Of a DNA stretch of 46,043 bases, positions 1-8,028 are shown in pieces. A program made the translations under genes and the position numbers. The stretch covers positions 1-46,043 of the forward strand of contig JAZKEM010000140.1 of assembly GCA_040387055.1 (NCBI GenBank), written 5' to 3'. Position 1 is the first letter of the stretch, and each line of letters starts with the position of its first letter. The notes below the pieces were generated by a model, which saw nothing but the letters and a program-made list of their open reading frames with translations, was not told the origin of the DNA and searched no databases. Source of the stretch: Stenotrophobium sp040387055 (GTDB taxonomy: Bacteria > Pseudomonadota > Gammaproteobacteria > Nevskiales > Nevskiaceae).

Positions 1-1
1 T

Positions 2-340
2 GAAGCGCATGCAGCGGGGCATCCAGGTCACACCTGGCATTTCCAGCTGGATTACAAGTCGGCACTGCCGAAGGTTGGCGCCATTCACGCGATAGATGTC
101 GCGTTGCTATTCCGTACCGAGCCTGTACGAGCCTTGCTGCGCAACGATGAAGAAACGAGTCGTTTGTCGTCGACGATGCGTGATGCAATGGTCAGCTTTG
201 CAAAAACTGGCAATCCAACCGCAGCTCACATGCCGGCCTGGACTCCGTACGAAAAAAACACAAGAACCACGATGATATTCGACGATCAATGCAGCGTCGT
301 CAGCGATATTGAAGGTCATCTCCGGCGGTATTGGCAGTGA
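2..340 (+). CDS. Type-B carboxylesterase, C-terminal part (5' end outside window)
   Basis: This open frame enters from the left edge and stops at 340, giving the last 112 residues. The sequence resembles the C-terminus of the carboxylesterase/para-nitrobenzyl esterase family. A GAIHAIDVALLF segment corresponds to the GAxH region that carries the catalytic histidine. It is followed by the usual end pattern of a helix containing MRDAMVSFAKTGNPT and then PAWTPY. The family hydrolyses carboxylic esters through a Ser-Glu-His triad, and many members are exported. The nucleophile serine and any signal peptide lie outside the window. Downstream lie a TonB receptor and an acyl-CoA ligase, so a role in releasing an acid from an imported ester is plausible but inferred. 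Confidence 0.8.
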   Translation, partial: EAHAAGHPGHTWHFQLDYKSALPKVGAIHAIDVALLFRTEPVRALLRNDEETSRLSSTMRDAMVSFAKTGNPTAAHMPAWTPYEKNTRTTMIFDDQCSVVSDIEGHLRRYWQ

Positions 341-544
341 GCGCTGCGCTAAATATTGAAGCAGAGAAGTTGCCGACCAAAAACAAGCTGGCCTATGGAT
401 TAGTCGCGGGTGCCTTTGGCATTCGTCAGCGAGAAGAGGTTTTGCGGGAGTTGTATCTGAGCAGCGAGCTTGTCTCGAGGGTGACAGCTTTTGGGTTCGG
501 GGATCAGTACATTTCCCGAACTAATGTAGCGAGGGGATAAAAAT
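341..544. other. Intergenic leader with inverted repeat upstream of the TonB receptor
   Basis: I see no convincing gene in this 204-bp gap; the one 69-codon frame here starts with TTG inside the esterase and resembles no family I know. Near its right end, GTTCGGG at 495-501 and CCCGAAC at 515-521 form a 7-bp inverted repeat, extendable to about 9 bp with one mismatch. It lies about 23 bp before the receptor start and could be an operator or a leader hairpin. Confidence 0.4.
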
Positions 545-3157
545 ATGCCAATGAGCATAAAGAAAATAGCGACGAATCTTGCGGTGCCGATGATGACCCT
601 ATGGGCTATGGCGGCAATGGGCACATCGATGATTGCGTGGGCTCAGGACGAGCAAAGCCAGCAGCCTGCTGCCGGCGATCAATCACAATCCGCTGCATCA
701 CAACCTGCTGCATCAGAAGCCGCTGCATCAGATGACACCTTCACTGATGATGTGCTGAATGATCTGATGAAGGATGCCCCTTCAGAGGCCCCGGCTCAAC
801 CCGTGCCCGATGCTGTTGCCGTAACACCAGAGGCGGTAGATCCAACAACTCCAGCCGCTCCAACAGTTCCAGTTGCAGCTACGGCAGCGCCTGAACAAGT
901 TCCAACAGTTGCACTGCCTTCGGCGCCGAAAGCTGAGACCTCACAAGCCGATAAGCCAGAGACGCGCCAGCGAGGCATCGAAGAGATTGTGGTGACGGCC
1001 ACTAAGCGCGAAGAATCTTTACGCGATATTCCAGCTTCTATCTCCGCCTTTAATGGTGGTGATTTGGAAAATCAGGGCAAGCTCAATCTCAGTGACTACA
1101 TTCAAGAGACGCCGGGTGTTGTTGCTAACTCCGCGACGCCTGGCGTTCTGCGTATCTCGATGCGCGGCGTCAGCACCGATACCAAACCCTTGTCGCCAAC
1201 GCCTTCTCCGGTGGGTGTCTTTATTGGCGATACCGCGTTCACTGATCCGTATCTCAACAACGTGACGCCTGATCTCAGTGCTTTCGATATTGCCAGTGTG
1301 CAGATCCTCAAAGGTCCGCAGGGCACGCTGTTTGGCGGCGCGGCACTGTCGGGTGCAATTCGTTATGTGTTGCAGGATCCTGTTCAGGGTGAATGGCAGT
1401 TCCGCAGTTTCGCCCAGTACAACACGGTGGATGATGGCGGTCAGGCCTTGAGCAGCGGCGCTATCGTTAATGTGCCGCTGCTCAAGGACGACAATCTAGC
1501 GCTGCGAGTGGGTTATGTGCGACGCAATTACGCGGGCGTTTACGACAACACGCGCATAGGCAAGAAAGATGTCGATGAAGGTGGCGGCAATCAGTTTCGC
1601 GCCATCCTCGCATGGCAGCCGACGGATGAGTTGAATCTGAAGTACACGCACATGAATCAGGACTATGCATCACCGAATGCAACGATCCTTTCCAATTCGC
1701 CTAACGGCCCACGAGCAACCAGCTACATCCTGTTTGAACAGCCAACGCACAACAGCTTCGGCCTCGATAGCCTTGAAGCTCGTTACGATTTCGATTCGGT
1801 GCGACTGATCTCGTTGACCTCACACATCGACAAGGATATTTATGTCTTCGGTGATTTCACCTCGGCGCTATTGGGACCACCCGCGAACGGATATCCTGCC
1901 GAGTTGGGCATTTTTCAATACTTTAAAGACACCTCAAGCGCTTTGGCGCAGGAAGTGCGACTGCAATCCACTGGCGATGGCACTTTCAAATGGATTGTTG
2001 GAGCGTATTTCTATGCGTATAAGCTGCACTTCGAACAGTTGATCGATACCTTTGCCAACCAGAATGTGAGCGGCCCCGGTAGTGCACTCAACAGTATTCT
2101 TGGTGGTCTGTTAGGTCTTGGTGACACCGTCGCCAATGCCAATCGAGACACCTCCTTGCTCACCGTTTTCAACGATGCCAAATCGCAGGAACGCGCGCTA
2201 TTCTTCGATGTGAGTGACACCTTCTTTGATCGTCTCGATGTGTCGGTAGGCGCACGCTTCTATTCGACTTTTGTTAAGGGAGGCTTCGTCGGCTATGGTC
2301 TTTTGGCCCGAACCGGCAATACCGGTGAAAACGCCGATCTGCGTAGTCGCATTAAGGAGCAGGGCATCAGCCCCAAGTTCACCGCGACTTACCATTTCAC
2401 CGACGAAGTTTCGCTTTACAGCACGGTTAGTCGCGGCTTCCGTTTCGGTGGTTTGCAGTCGGTTCCCTCAACAGCTTCGAACGGTGTTCCGCCAACCTAC
2501 AAGTCTGACTCTTTGTGGAACTATGAAATGGGTCTGCGCACCAGTTGGTTGGAGAACACGCTGCACGCAGACGTCACTGGTTTCTATATCCAATACAAAA
2601 ATCCACAAGTCTTGCAGTCGACACCGACCATCAATCTGACGTACTACGACAATGTTGGTGCTGCGAGTAGTCAAGGTTTGGAAGCCAGCATTGTGTGGCA
2701 GCCGCCAGTGGATGGCCTTCAGTTATCGCTGCAGGGCGGTTTGACCGACGCGCACACCACGGAGTATTTCAAGTCATCGTCCGGCAAGGACATTTTGCCA
2801 GGCACGCAAATGCCGGGTGCTGCGAAGTCGCAGTACAGCGGATCGGTTCAGTACGCACTGCCACTCGGCGTTATCGCCCTCGGCAGCAGCCTGAGCTACA
2901 CCTACGTTGGCAAGGGCTTCTCTGATCTTGAGCACAACGTGCCCGTCAACGACTACGGCGCCACCAGCGCGGGACTCTCGATTGCCTGTCCGCTATTGAG
3001 CATGCGCCCGCAGCTGACGCTAAACGTCTCGAACATTTTCAACGTCACCAAACCCATTGGCGGAAGCCTCGCCAAGCCTATTGCTGGTACTCCCGTCCGT
3101 ATTTATTCGCTTACGCCACCGCGAACGATTTCTCTACGTCTCAGTCTCGATATTTAA
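545..3157 (+). CDS. TonB-dependent outer-membrane receptor
   Basis: The 870-residue protein has a signal peptide (residues 1-34, ending AWA/Q) and then a long Ala/Pro/Gln-rich linker (about 35-143). A TonB-box-like segment EEIVVTATKR (146-155) follows, then a plug domain containing the QILKGPQGTLFGG motif and a beta-barrel ending in an aromatic/hydrophobic strand. Such receptors import large or scarce substrates using TonB/ExbBD energy. The EIVVTATKREESL-type start is typical of receptors in proteobacteria that degrade complex organic compounds. GAGGGG eight bases upstream supports the ATG at 545, with a second ATG at 551. Neighbouring esterase and acyl-CoA ligase genes suggest a lipid, ester or steroid-like ligand rather than a siderophore, but this is inference. 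Confidence 0.93.
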   Translation: MPMSIKKIATNLAVPMMTLWAMAAMGTSMIAWAQDEQSQQPAAGDQSQSAASQPAASEAAASDDTFTDDVLNDLMKDAPSEAPAQPVPDAVAVTPEAVDPTTPAAPTVPVAATAAPEQVPTVALPSAPKAETSQADKPETRQRGIEEIVVTATKREESLRDIPASISAFNGGDLENQGKLNLSDYIQETPGVVANSATPGVLRISMRGVSTDTKPLSPTPSPVGVFIGDTAFTDPYLNNVTPDLSAFDIASVQILKGPQGTLFGGAALSGAIRYVLQDPVQGEWQFRSFAQYNTVDDGGQALSSGAIVNVPLLKDDNLALRVGYVRRNYAGVYDNTRIGKKDVDEGGGNQFRAILAWQPTDELNLKYTHMNQDYASPNATILSNSPNGPRATSYILFEQPTHNSFGLDSLEARYDFDSVRLISLTSHIDKDIYVFGDFTSALLGPPANGYPAELGIFQYFKDTSSALAQEVRLQSTGDGTFKWIVGAYFYAYKLHFEQLIDTFANQNVSGPGSALNSILGGLLGLGDTVANANRDTSLLTVFNDAKSQERALFFDVSDTFFDRLDVSVGARFYSTFVKGGFVGYGLLARTGNTGENADLRSRIKEQGISPKFTATYHFTDEVSLYSTVSRGFRFGGLQSVPSTASNGVPPTYKSDSLWNYEMGLRTSWLENTLHADVTGFYIQYKNPQVLQSTPTINLTYYDNVGAASSQGLEASIVWQPPVDGLQLSLQGGLTDAHTTEYFKSSSGKDILPGTQMPGAAKSQYSGSVQYALPLGVIALGSSLSYTYVGKGFSDLEHNVPVNDYGATSAGLSIACPLLSMRPQLTLNVSNIFNVTKPIGGSLAKPIAGTPVRIYSLTPPRTISLRLSLDI
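690..734 (+). repeat. 15-bp tandem repeat, three units, inside the receptor linker
   Basis: Three consecutive 15-bp units share the core GCTGCATCA and encode AASQP, AASEA and AASDD. They lie in the low-complexity linker between signal peptide and TonB box, so the linker may vary in length by slippage. Confidence 0.7.
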
Positions 3158-3222
3158 CGGGATATTCCAAAAGCGCATTGCAATCAAGAACGAATAATTG
3201 GAGACGTGAAGTGAGAGGACAA

Positions 3223-4854
3223 ATGATGGATCGGCAACTACTGATTAGTAGTCTGCTGACGCATGCTGAAAATTGTCATGGTGATACTGAAATTGTTTCA
3301 CGCATCACGGAGCCTGCAGAAGGTGATGCGCGCTTCCATCGCTATGATTGGACGCAGCTCGCAAAGCGAACCCGTCGTCTAGCCAATGCACTGACTCGAT
3401 TGAATGTGAAGTCAGGTGATCGCGTTGGCACATTGGCGTGGAATGGTTATCGCCATGTTGAGTTGTATTACGCAATCTCAGGCAGCGGCGCGATTATTCA
3501 CACGATCAATCCACGTCTATTCCCAGAACAGATTGCTTGGATGATTAATGATGCTGAAGAAAGCGTCATGTTCTTTGATATCAATCTTGCATCGCTGGTC
3601 GAGAAGATCGCGCTGCTGTGTCCCAAGGTTAAGAACTGGATCGCGATGACTGATCAGGCGCACAAGCCTAGAGCAGATATTCCCAATCTCGCTTGCTACG
3701 AAGATCTACTGTCGTTCGAGCACGATAATTTTCAGTGGCCGACGTTTGATGAAAATGAGGCTGCTTGCCTCTGCTATACCTCGGGCACTACTGGAAATCC
3801 TAAGGGCGCACTGTATTCGCATCGTTCTACGCTGTTGCATACCTACGCTACAGCGATGCCGGATGTATTAGGCCTATCGGTAGACGACGCCGTACTGCCC
3901 ATCGTGCCGATGTTTCACGTCAATGCATGGGGCCTTCCATATGCGGCGGCTTTGATCGGCTTCAAGCTGGTACTGCCAGGCCCATTGCTCGATGGTGCCA
4001 ATCTCAGTGAATTACTGATTAACGAAGAAATCACTTTTTCTGCGGGTGTGCCAACAGTCTGGTTGGGCTTGCTGAATCACGCTCGTGAGCAGGGCATAAA
4101 AATGCCTGCACTGAAGCGCTGTATCGTCGGCGGTTCGGCTTGTCCCAAGTCGCTGCTTGATGCGTTTAGAGATGAGCTCGGCATCAGATTGCAGACCAGC
4201 TGGGGTATGACAGAGACGTCACCTTTGGGCACCGTCAATACGTTGAAGAAAAAACATCGAGCAATGCCAGACGATGAGCGTGCACGATTTGAGTTGAAGG
4301 CTGGCAGATTAGCTTTTGGTGTCGAAGCCAAGGTTGTCGATGCAGAGGGCAGGGAATTGCCGCGCGACGGAAGCACCTCTGGCGAGTTGATGGTGCGCGG
4401 TCCATGGGTAGTCGAGCGCTATTTCAAGGCTGACAAAAATCCATTGGTTGATGGATGGTTTGCAACCGGCGATGTTGCAACGCTGGACGCCGACGGTTTC
4501 ATGACGATTACTGATCGCGCCAAAGATGTCATCAAATCTGGCGGAGAATGGATTAGCTCCATTGATCTGGAAAATATTGCGATGAGCCATCCAGCAGTTG
4601 CTGAGGCTGCCGTGATTGGTATTGCACATCCAAAATGGGATGAGCGTCCGCTCGTTGTTGTGGTCAAGCGAGATGATGCGGTGCTAACGCGCGATCAGCT
4701 GATTGCTCATTACGAAGGGCGAATGGCGAAGTGGTGGACGCCAGATGATGTTGTTTTTGTAGATGAGCTGCCACACACCGCCACTGGCAAAGTGCACAAG
4801 CTCAAATTGCGCCAACAGTTTTCGACGTATCAGTTACCGGGTGTTGTCACCTGA
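3223..4854 (+). CDS. Fatty-acyl-CoA ligase (AMP-dependent synthetase)
   Basis: This is an ANL-superfamily adenylating enzyme of 543 residues, close to the family norm. The phosphate-binding loop YTSGTTGNPKG is at 185-195. WGMTET near 327 and the hinge region TGD...DRAKDVIKSGGEW are present, and the C-terminal TATGKVHKLKLR carries the catalytic lysine (K523). It should activate a fatty or other carboxylic acid to its CoA thioester with ATP. The frame is open from a TTG at 3178, but the ATG pair at 3223/3226 sits behind GAGAGG and fits family N-termini better; GTG 3211 is another possibility. It lies 65 bp after the TonB receptor, with no terminator seen between them, so the two are probably co-transcribed. 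Confidence 0.92.
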   Translation: MMDRQLLISSLLTHAENCHGDTEIVSRITEPAEGDARFHRYDWTQLAKRTRRLANALTRLNVKSGDRVGTLAWNGYRHVELYYAISGSGAIIHTINPRLFPEQIAWMINDAEESVMFFDINLASLVEKIALLCPKVKNWIAMTDQAHKPRADIPNLACYEDLLSFEHDNFQWPTFDENEAACLCYTSGTTGNPKGALYSHRSTLLHTYATAMPDVLGLSVDDAVLPIVPMFHVNAWGLPYAAALIGFKLVLPGPLLDGANLSELLINEEITFSAGVPTVWLGLLNHAREQGIKMPALKRCIVGGSACPKSLLDAFRDELGIRLQTSWGMTETSPLGTVNTLKKKHRAMPDDERARFELKAGRLAFGVEAKVVDAEGRELPRDGSTSGELMVRGPWVVERYFKADKNPLVDGWFATGDVATLDADGFMTITDRAKDVIKSGGEWISSIDLENIAMSHPAVAEAAVIGIAHPKWDERPLVVVVKRDDAVLTRDQLIAHYEGRMAKWWTPDDVVFVDELPHTATGKVHKLKLRQQFSTYQLPGVVT

Positions 4855-4965
4855 AATAATCTTTTGATTCTGGAGTAAAGCCCGCTCCAAACAGTAGGCG
4901 GGTAGGTGCTTTTTGGGAAGGAACCCGTTGTCTGAGTCGATATTTAGAGTCATGGGTGTAAACTC

Positions 4966-5730
4966 ATGACCATGACTGAACCCACAATTCTTGACACGAT
5001 CCGCGGATGGAAATGGTTCACCTACGCTCCGCCGGAAGCGCAGCAGTGGTTGGCTGATCGCGCGAGCTTGAAGAAGATATCTAAGGGCACCATCGTTTTT
5101 TCTGTGGGCGATCCTGTCAAATATCTCTACGGGGTCATCAGCGGAAATTTTCGAATTTACGTCACCACCCAAAATGGCGACCAAATAACACTGGAAGATG
5201 TGGCTGCCGGTAGTTGGTTTGCCCACTGGAATCCGTATAAAGATCCGCTGTACCGAGTGAGTTGCGATTGCCAGCGCGATTCAGTGGTTGCGGCGATCGG
5301 TTACGAAGATGTCGGTGAATTCTCAAGGCGATGGCCGGAGTTCTATCGCGGTCTGTACGAGGAAGTTGCCGATCGCCATGAAGTCATCGTCGCGCGCATC
5401 GAACTGCTTTCGTTTCACACTCTCGATGTGCGTCTGGCGGTTTATTTTCTCCGCATGCTGCATCTGCGTGCTGAAAAGAAAGCGCAGGGCGCGACATTTG
5501 TGGACATGGGGATTAGCCAAACCGAGGTGGCCGCTCGCGTCGGCGGAGCACGTCAACGTGTGAGTAGCATCATCAATAAGTGGAAAAAGCGTGGCTTGAT
5601 CGAAGTGAATGAAGCGGGCGGCATCTCTGTTCGCGACATTGAGAGCATGAAAGTTGAAGCGATGAAAACTGGTTTTGATCTTTCTACCTACCTGGCCGCA
5701 TGGCATGGTGGATGGAGAGAGAAGAAGTGA
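4966..5730 (+). CDS. Crp/Fnr-family transcriptional regulator
   Basis: The 254-residue protein has an N-terminal cyclic-nucleotide-binding-like beta-roll (about 35-150), a dimerisation helix, and a C-terminal winged helix-turn-helix containing ISQTEVAARVGGARQRVSS. It lacks the N-terminal cysteine cluster of Fnr, so it is not an obvious oxygen sensor. Its effector is unknown. It sits between the ligase and the convergent thiolase/dehydrogenase genes and may control this acyl-CoA locus. GTCATG (4949-4954) and CATGAC (4965-4970) form an inverted repeat across the start codon, which could allow autoregulation. The 111-bp upstream gap holds only a weak terminator-like element (CCCGC/GCGGG, 4881-4902, then TTTTT). 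ATG 4972 is an alternative start. Confidence 0.85.
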   Translation: MTMTEPTILDTIRGWKWFTYAPPEAQQWLADRASLKKISKGTIVFSVGDPVKYLYGVISGNFRIYVTTQNGDQITLEDVAAGSWFAHWNPYKDPLYRVSCDCQRDSVVAAIGYEDVGEFSRRWPEFYRGLYEEVADRHEVIVARIELLSFHTLDVRLAVYFLRMLHLRAEKKAQGATFVDMGISQTEVAARVGGARQRVSSIINKWKKRGLIEVNEAGGISVRDIESMKVEAMKTGFDLSTYLAAWHGGWREKK

Positions 5731-5761
5731 TTGCCAGAAATATTTCGTCGCTTCTCACAGC

Positions 5762-6967
5762 CTAATAAATTACTTCGAATAATCCGGCCGCGCCCATGCC
5801 GCCGCCCACACACATCGTGCAAACGACATATTTGGCACGGCGTCTGCGGCCTTCAATGAGTGCGTGACCAACCATTCTGGCTCCAGACATTCCATAGGGA
5901 TGGCCGATGGAGATGCCACCACCGTTTACATTCAACAGTTCATCGGGAATGCCAAGCTGGTCCCGGCAATAAAGCACCTGTACTGCAAACGCTTCATTGA
6001 GTTCCCAGAGGCCAATGTCGTCCATTCTCAAGCCATGAGCTTTGAGTAGTTTCGGAATCGCGTAGACAGGGCCAATGCCCATCTCGTCCGGATCTAAGCC
6101 TGCAACAGAAATGCCGCGATATATTCCCAAAGGAGTGAGTCCGCGTCTTGCAGCTTCACTGGCTTCCATCAGCACCGAAGCAGAAGCACCATCGGATAGC
6201 TGGGAAGCATTGCCGGCTGTGATGTGTTCGCCTTGCTTGATGATTTGGCCATCTTTAAAAACCGGCTTCAGCTTGGACAGATCACTGAGTTGAGTCTGTG
6301 GGCGATTTCCTTCATCTGCTTCGATGCAAACGTTAACGTCATCAATGCCGCCAGTTTCCTTGTTGGCAACTTTCATTATTGAAGCGAGCGCAACAATCTC
6401 ATCATTAAATTTTCCTGCGGCTTGCGCTGCTGCAGTGCGTTGCTGCGACTGCAATGAATAAGCATCCTGTGCATCACGGCTGATGCCATATCGCTGCGCG
6501 ACAATTTCTGCGGTCTCGACCATCGACATATAGATAGAAGGCTTGTGCTCAGCCAGCCATGGATCTTTGATCATGAACATGCCGGGAGTTTGATTCATTG
6601 AGATCGACTCAACGCCGCCGCCGACGGCAATGCTCATGCCATCGCAGATGATTTGTTTTGCAGCGATCGAGATGGCCATCATTCCGGATGCGCACTGGCG
6701 ATCAACCGTTTGCCCGGAAACTGTCGCAGGTAAACCCGCACGCAGCAGGCTCTGTCGCGCAACGTTCTGAAACGCGGTGCCCATCTGTATCGACGAACCT
6801 AAGATGACATCGTCTATTTCAGCGGGATCAACTCCAGATCTTGAAATGGCATGCTGAATCGCGTGGCCAGCCAACGTAGGCGAGGGCATGTTGTTGAAAG
6901 CGCCGCGGTAAGCTTTGCCGATAGGAGTTCTTGCTGTAGAAACAATGACAGCTTCGCGCATGGACAT
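5762..6967 (-). CDS. Thiolase (acetyl-CoA acyltransferase)
   Basis: This 401-residue thiolase carries the expected active-site set. The nucleophilic C92 lies in DRQCASGMM, NEAFAVQ is present, H356 lies in GGGISIGHPYGMSG, and C386 lies in CVGGGMGAAG. The enzyme cleaves 3-ketoacyl-CoA with CoA in beta-oxidation, or condenses two acyl-CoAs in the reverse direction. Chain-length preference cannot be read from the sequence. It ends 14 bp downstream of the short-chain dehydrogenase on the same strand, so the two form an operon providing consecutive oxidation and thiolysis steps. It converges with the Crp/Fnr gene, leaving 31 bp between the stop codons. Confidence 0.94.
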   Translation of the reverse strand: MSMREAVIVSTARTPIGKAYRGAFNNMPSPTLAGHAIQHAISRSGVDPAEIDDVILGSSIQMGTAFQNVARQSLLRAGLPATVSGQTVDRQCASGMMAISIAAKQIICDGMSIAVGGGVESISMNQTPGMFMIKDPWLAEHKPSIYMSMVETAEIVAQRYGISRDAQDAYSLQSQQRTAAAQAAGKFNDEIVALASIMKVANKETGGIDDVNVCIEADEGNRPQTQLSDLSKLKPVFKDGQIIKQGEHITAGNASQLSDGASASVLMEASEAARRGLTPLGIYRGISVAGLDPDEMGIGPVYAIPKLLKAHGLRMDDIGLWELNEAFAVQVLYCRDQLGIPDELLNVNGGGISIGHPYGMSGARMVGHALIEGRRRRAKYVVCTMCVGGGMGAAGLFEVIY

Positions 6968-6981
6968 GAATGAATCTCGGA

Positions 6982-7890
6982 TTATTGTTGGGGGGCTGCT
7001 TTGCGGATGAACTTGGCCGCCTGCTCACCACCTTGAAGAAACATTTTCTGGCCTTCGCTTGAAGTGATCTGATCAAAATACTTTGCAACATTCTCAGGGG
7101 AGCGTTCTGCTGGGCTCAGATAAATGCCTTCGGTTTCGTAAATCATCGTGCTGGCATAACCGCCCGCGCCTGCGCACAAGATGGTGCGGGTAGGTGCATC
7201 TTCACTCACCAGGAACAAGAGACCTGTTGTGACAGCTTCTGGCGTCAGTTGCTCTGCCGCTGCTGCGGGAATGCCGAGGTCATCGGTCATGCGGGTGAAG
7301 GCGGTTGGGGCCAGAGAATTGACACGAATGTTGTATTTCACGCCTTCGAGATGCAGTGTGTTCATCAGGCCAACAACGCCCATCTTGGCGGCAGCGTAGT
7401 TTGATTGACCAAAGCTTCCGTAGAGGCCCGATGACGAAGTCGTCATAACGATGCGGCCATAATTCTGTTCGCGCATCACATTCCAGACGGCTTTGCTGCA
7501 AATGGCCGCGCCCATCAAATGGACATCGACCACAAGGCGAAACTCGTCCAGTGACATCTTCTGAAAAGTCTTGTCTCTCAGTATTCCCGCGTTGTTCACC
7601 AAGATATCGATACGGCCCCATTGCTTGAGCGCTGCACCCACCATCGCTTGAACTTCATCAGGATTGGTAACATTTGCGCCGCTGACAATTGCTTCGCCAC
7701 CAGCATCCCGAATTTCCTTGGCAACGGATTCAGCCGCACTCAATGATTGACCGGTCCCGTCTCGTGAACCGCCTAGATCATTGATCACCAACTTGGCGCC
7801 GCGAGCAGCAAGGCCGAGGGCATGCGTACGGCCAAGGCCGTTACCTGCGCCAGTGATGATGGCCACTTTCCCGTCGAATCGGATTGTCAT
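6982..7890 (-). CDS. SDR oxidoreductase, (3R)-hydroxyacyl-CoA dehydrogenase-like
   Basis: This is a classical short-chain dehydrogenase of 302 residues. The Rossmann glycine motif TGAGNGLG is at 13-20, NNAG at 99-102, and the catalytic Ser-Tyr-Lys include Y165 and K169 in the YAAAK segment. NDLGG after the second strand and NNAGILRDKTF resemble the dehydrogenase domain of peroxisomal multifunctional protein 2, which oxidises (3R)-hydroxyacyl-CoA with NAD+. The steps it and the downstream thiolase would supply are adjacent in beta-oxidation. A strong GAGGAG eight bases upstream fixes the start at 7890. A steroid dehydrogenase role cannot be excluded. Confidence 0.9.
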   Translation of the reverse strand: MTIRFDGKVAIITGAGNGLGRTHALGLAARGAKLVINDLGGSRDGTGQSLSAAESVAKEIRDAGGEAIVSGANVTNPDEVQAMVGAALKQWGRIDILVNNAGILRDKTFQKMSLDEFRLVVDVHLMGAAICSKAVWNVMREQNYGRIVMTTSSSGLYGSFGQSNYAAAKMGVVGLMNTLHLEGVKYNIRVNSLAPTAFTRMTDDLGIPAAAAEQLTPEAVTTGLLFLVSEDAPTRTILCAGAGGYASTMIYETEGIYLSPAERSPENVAKYFDQITSSEGQKMFLQGGEQAAKFIRKAAPQQ

Positions 7891-8028
7891 ATGTCGCGCT
7901 CCTCGTTCCTGTTTTCAAGCTACAGGCATCGTAAGTCGCGATCGCTTATAAGGCTGTCACTACTGAGACAGAGGTCGCGACATCATCGGTCGACGTGGGC
8001 CTTGTCCAAGGAGCGAGCCGCTATATGT
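7891..8028. promoter_or_regulatory. Upstream region of the SDR-thiolase operon with operator-like palindrome
   Basis: This 138-bp gap has a TTATAA at 7946-7951 that could be a minus-strand -10 box, although no good -35 pairs with it. An imperfect 18-bp inverted repeat, CTGTC-N8-GACAG, is at 7954-7971. The heptamer GTCGCGA occurs at 7935-7941 and again at 7975-7981, flanking that palindrome. This arrangement suggests an operator for the operon reading left. I saw no clear terminator for the ABC permease gene here. Confidence 0.35.

Noticed and set aside
331..540. 69-codon open frame between the esterase and the TonB receptor
   Set aside because: It starts with TTG inside the esterase, lacks a ribosome site and resembles no family; it is more likely leader sequence.
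4881..4915. Terminator after the acyl-CoA ligase gene
   Set aside because: The stem is only 5 bp with a 12-base loop, although TTTTT follows; too weak to call separately.
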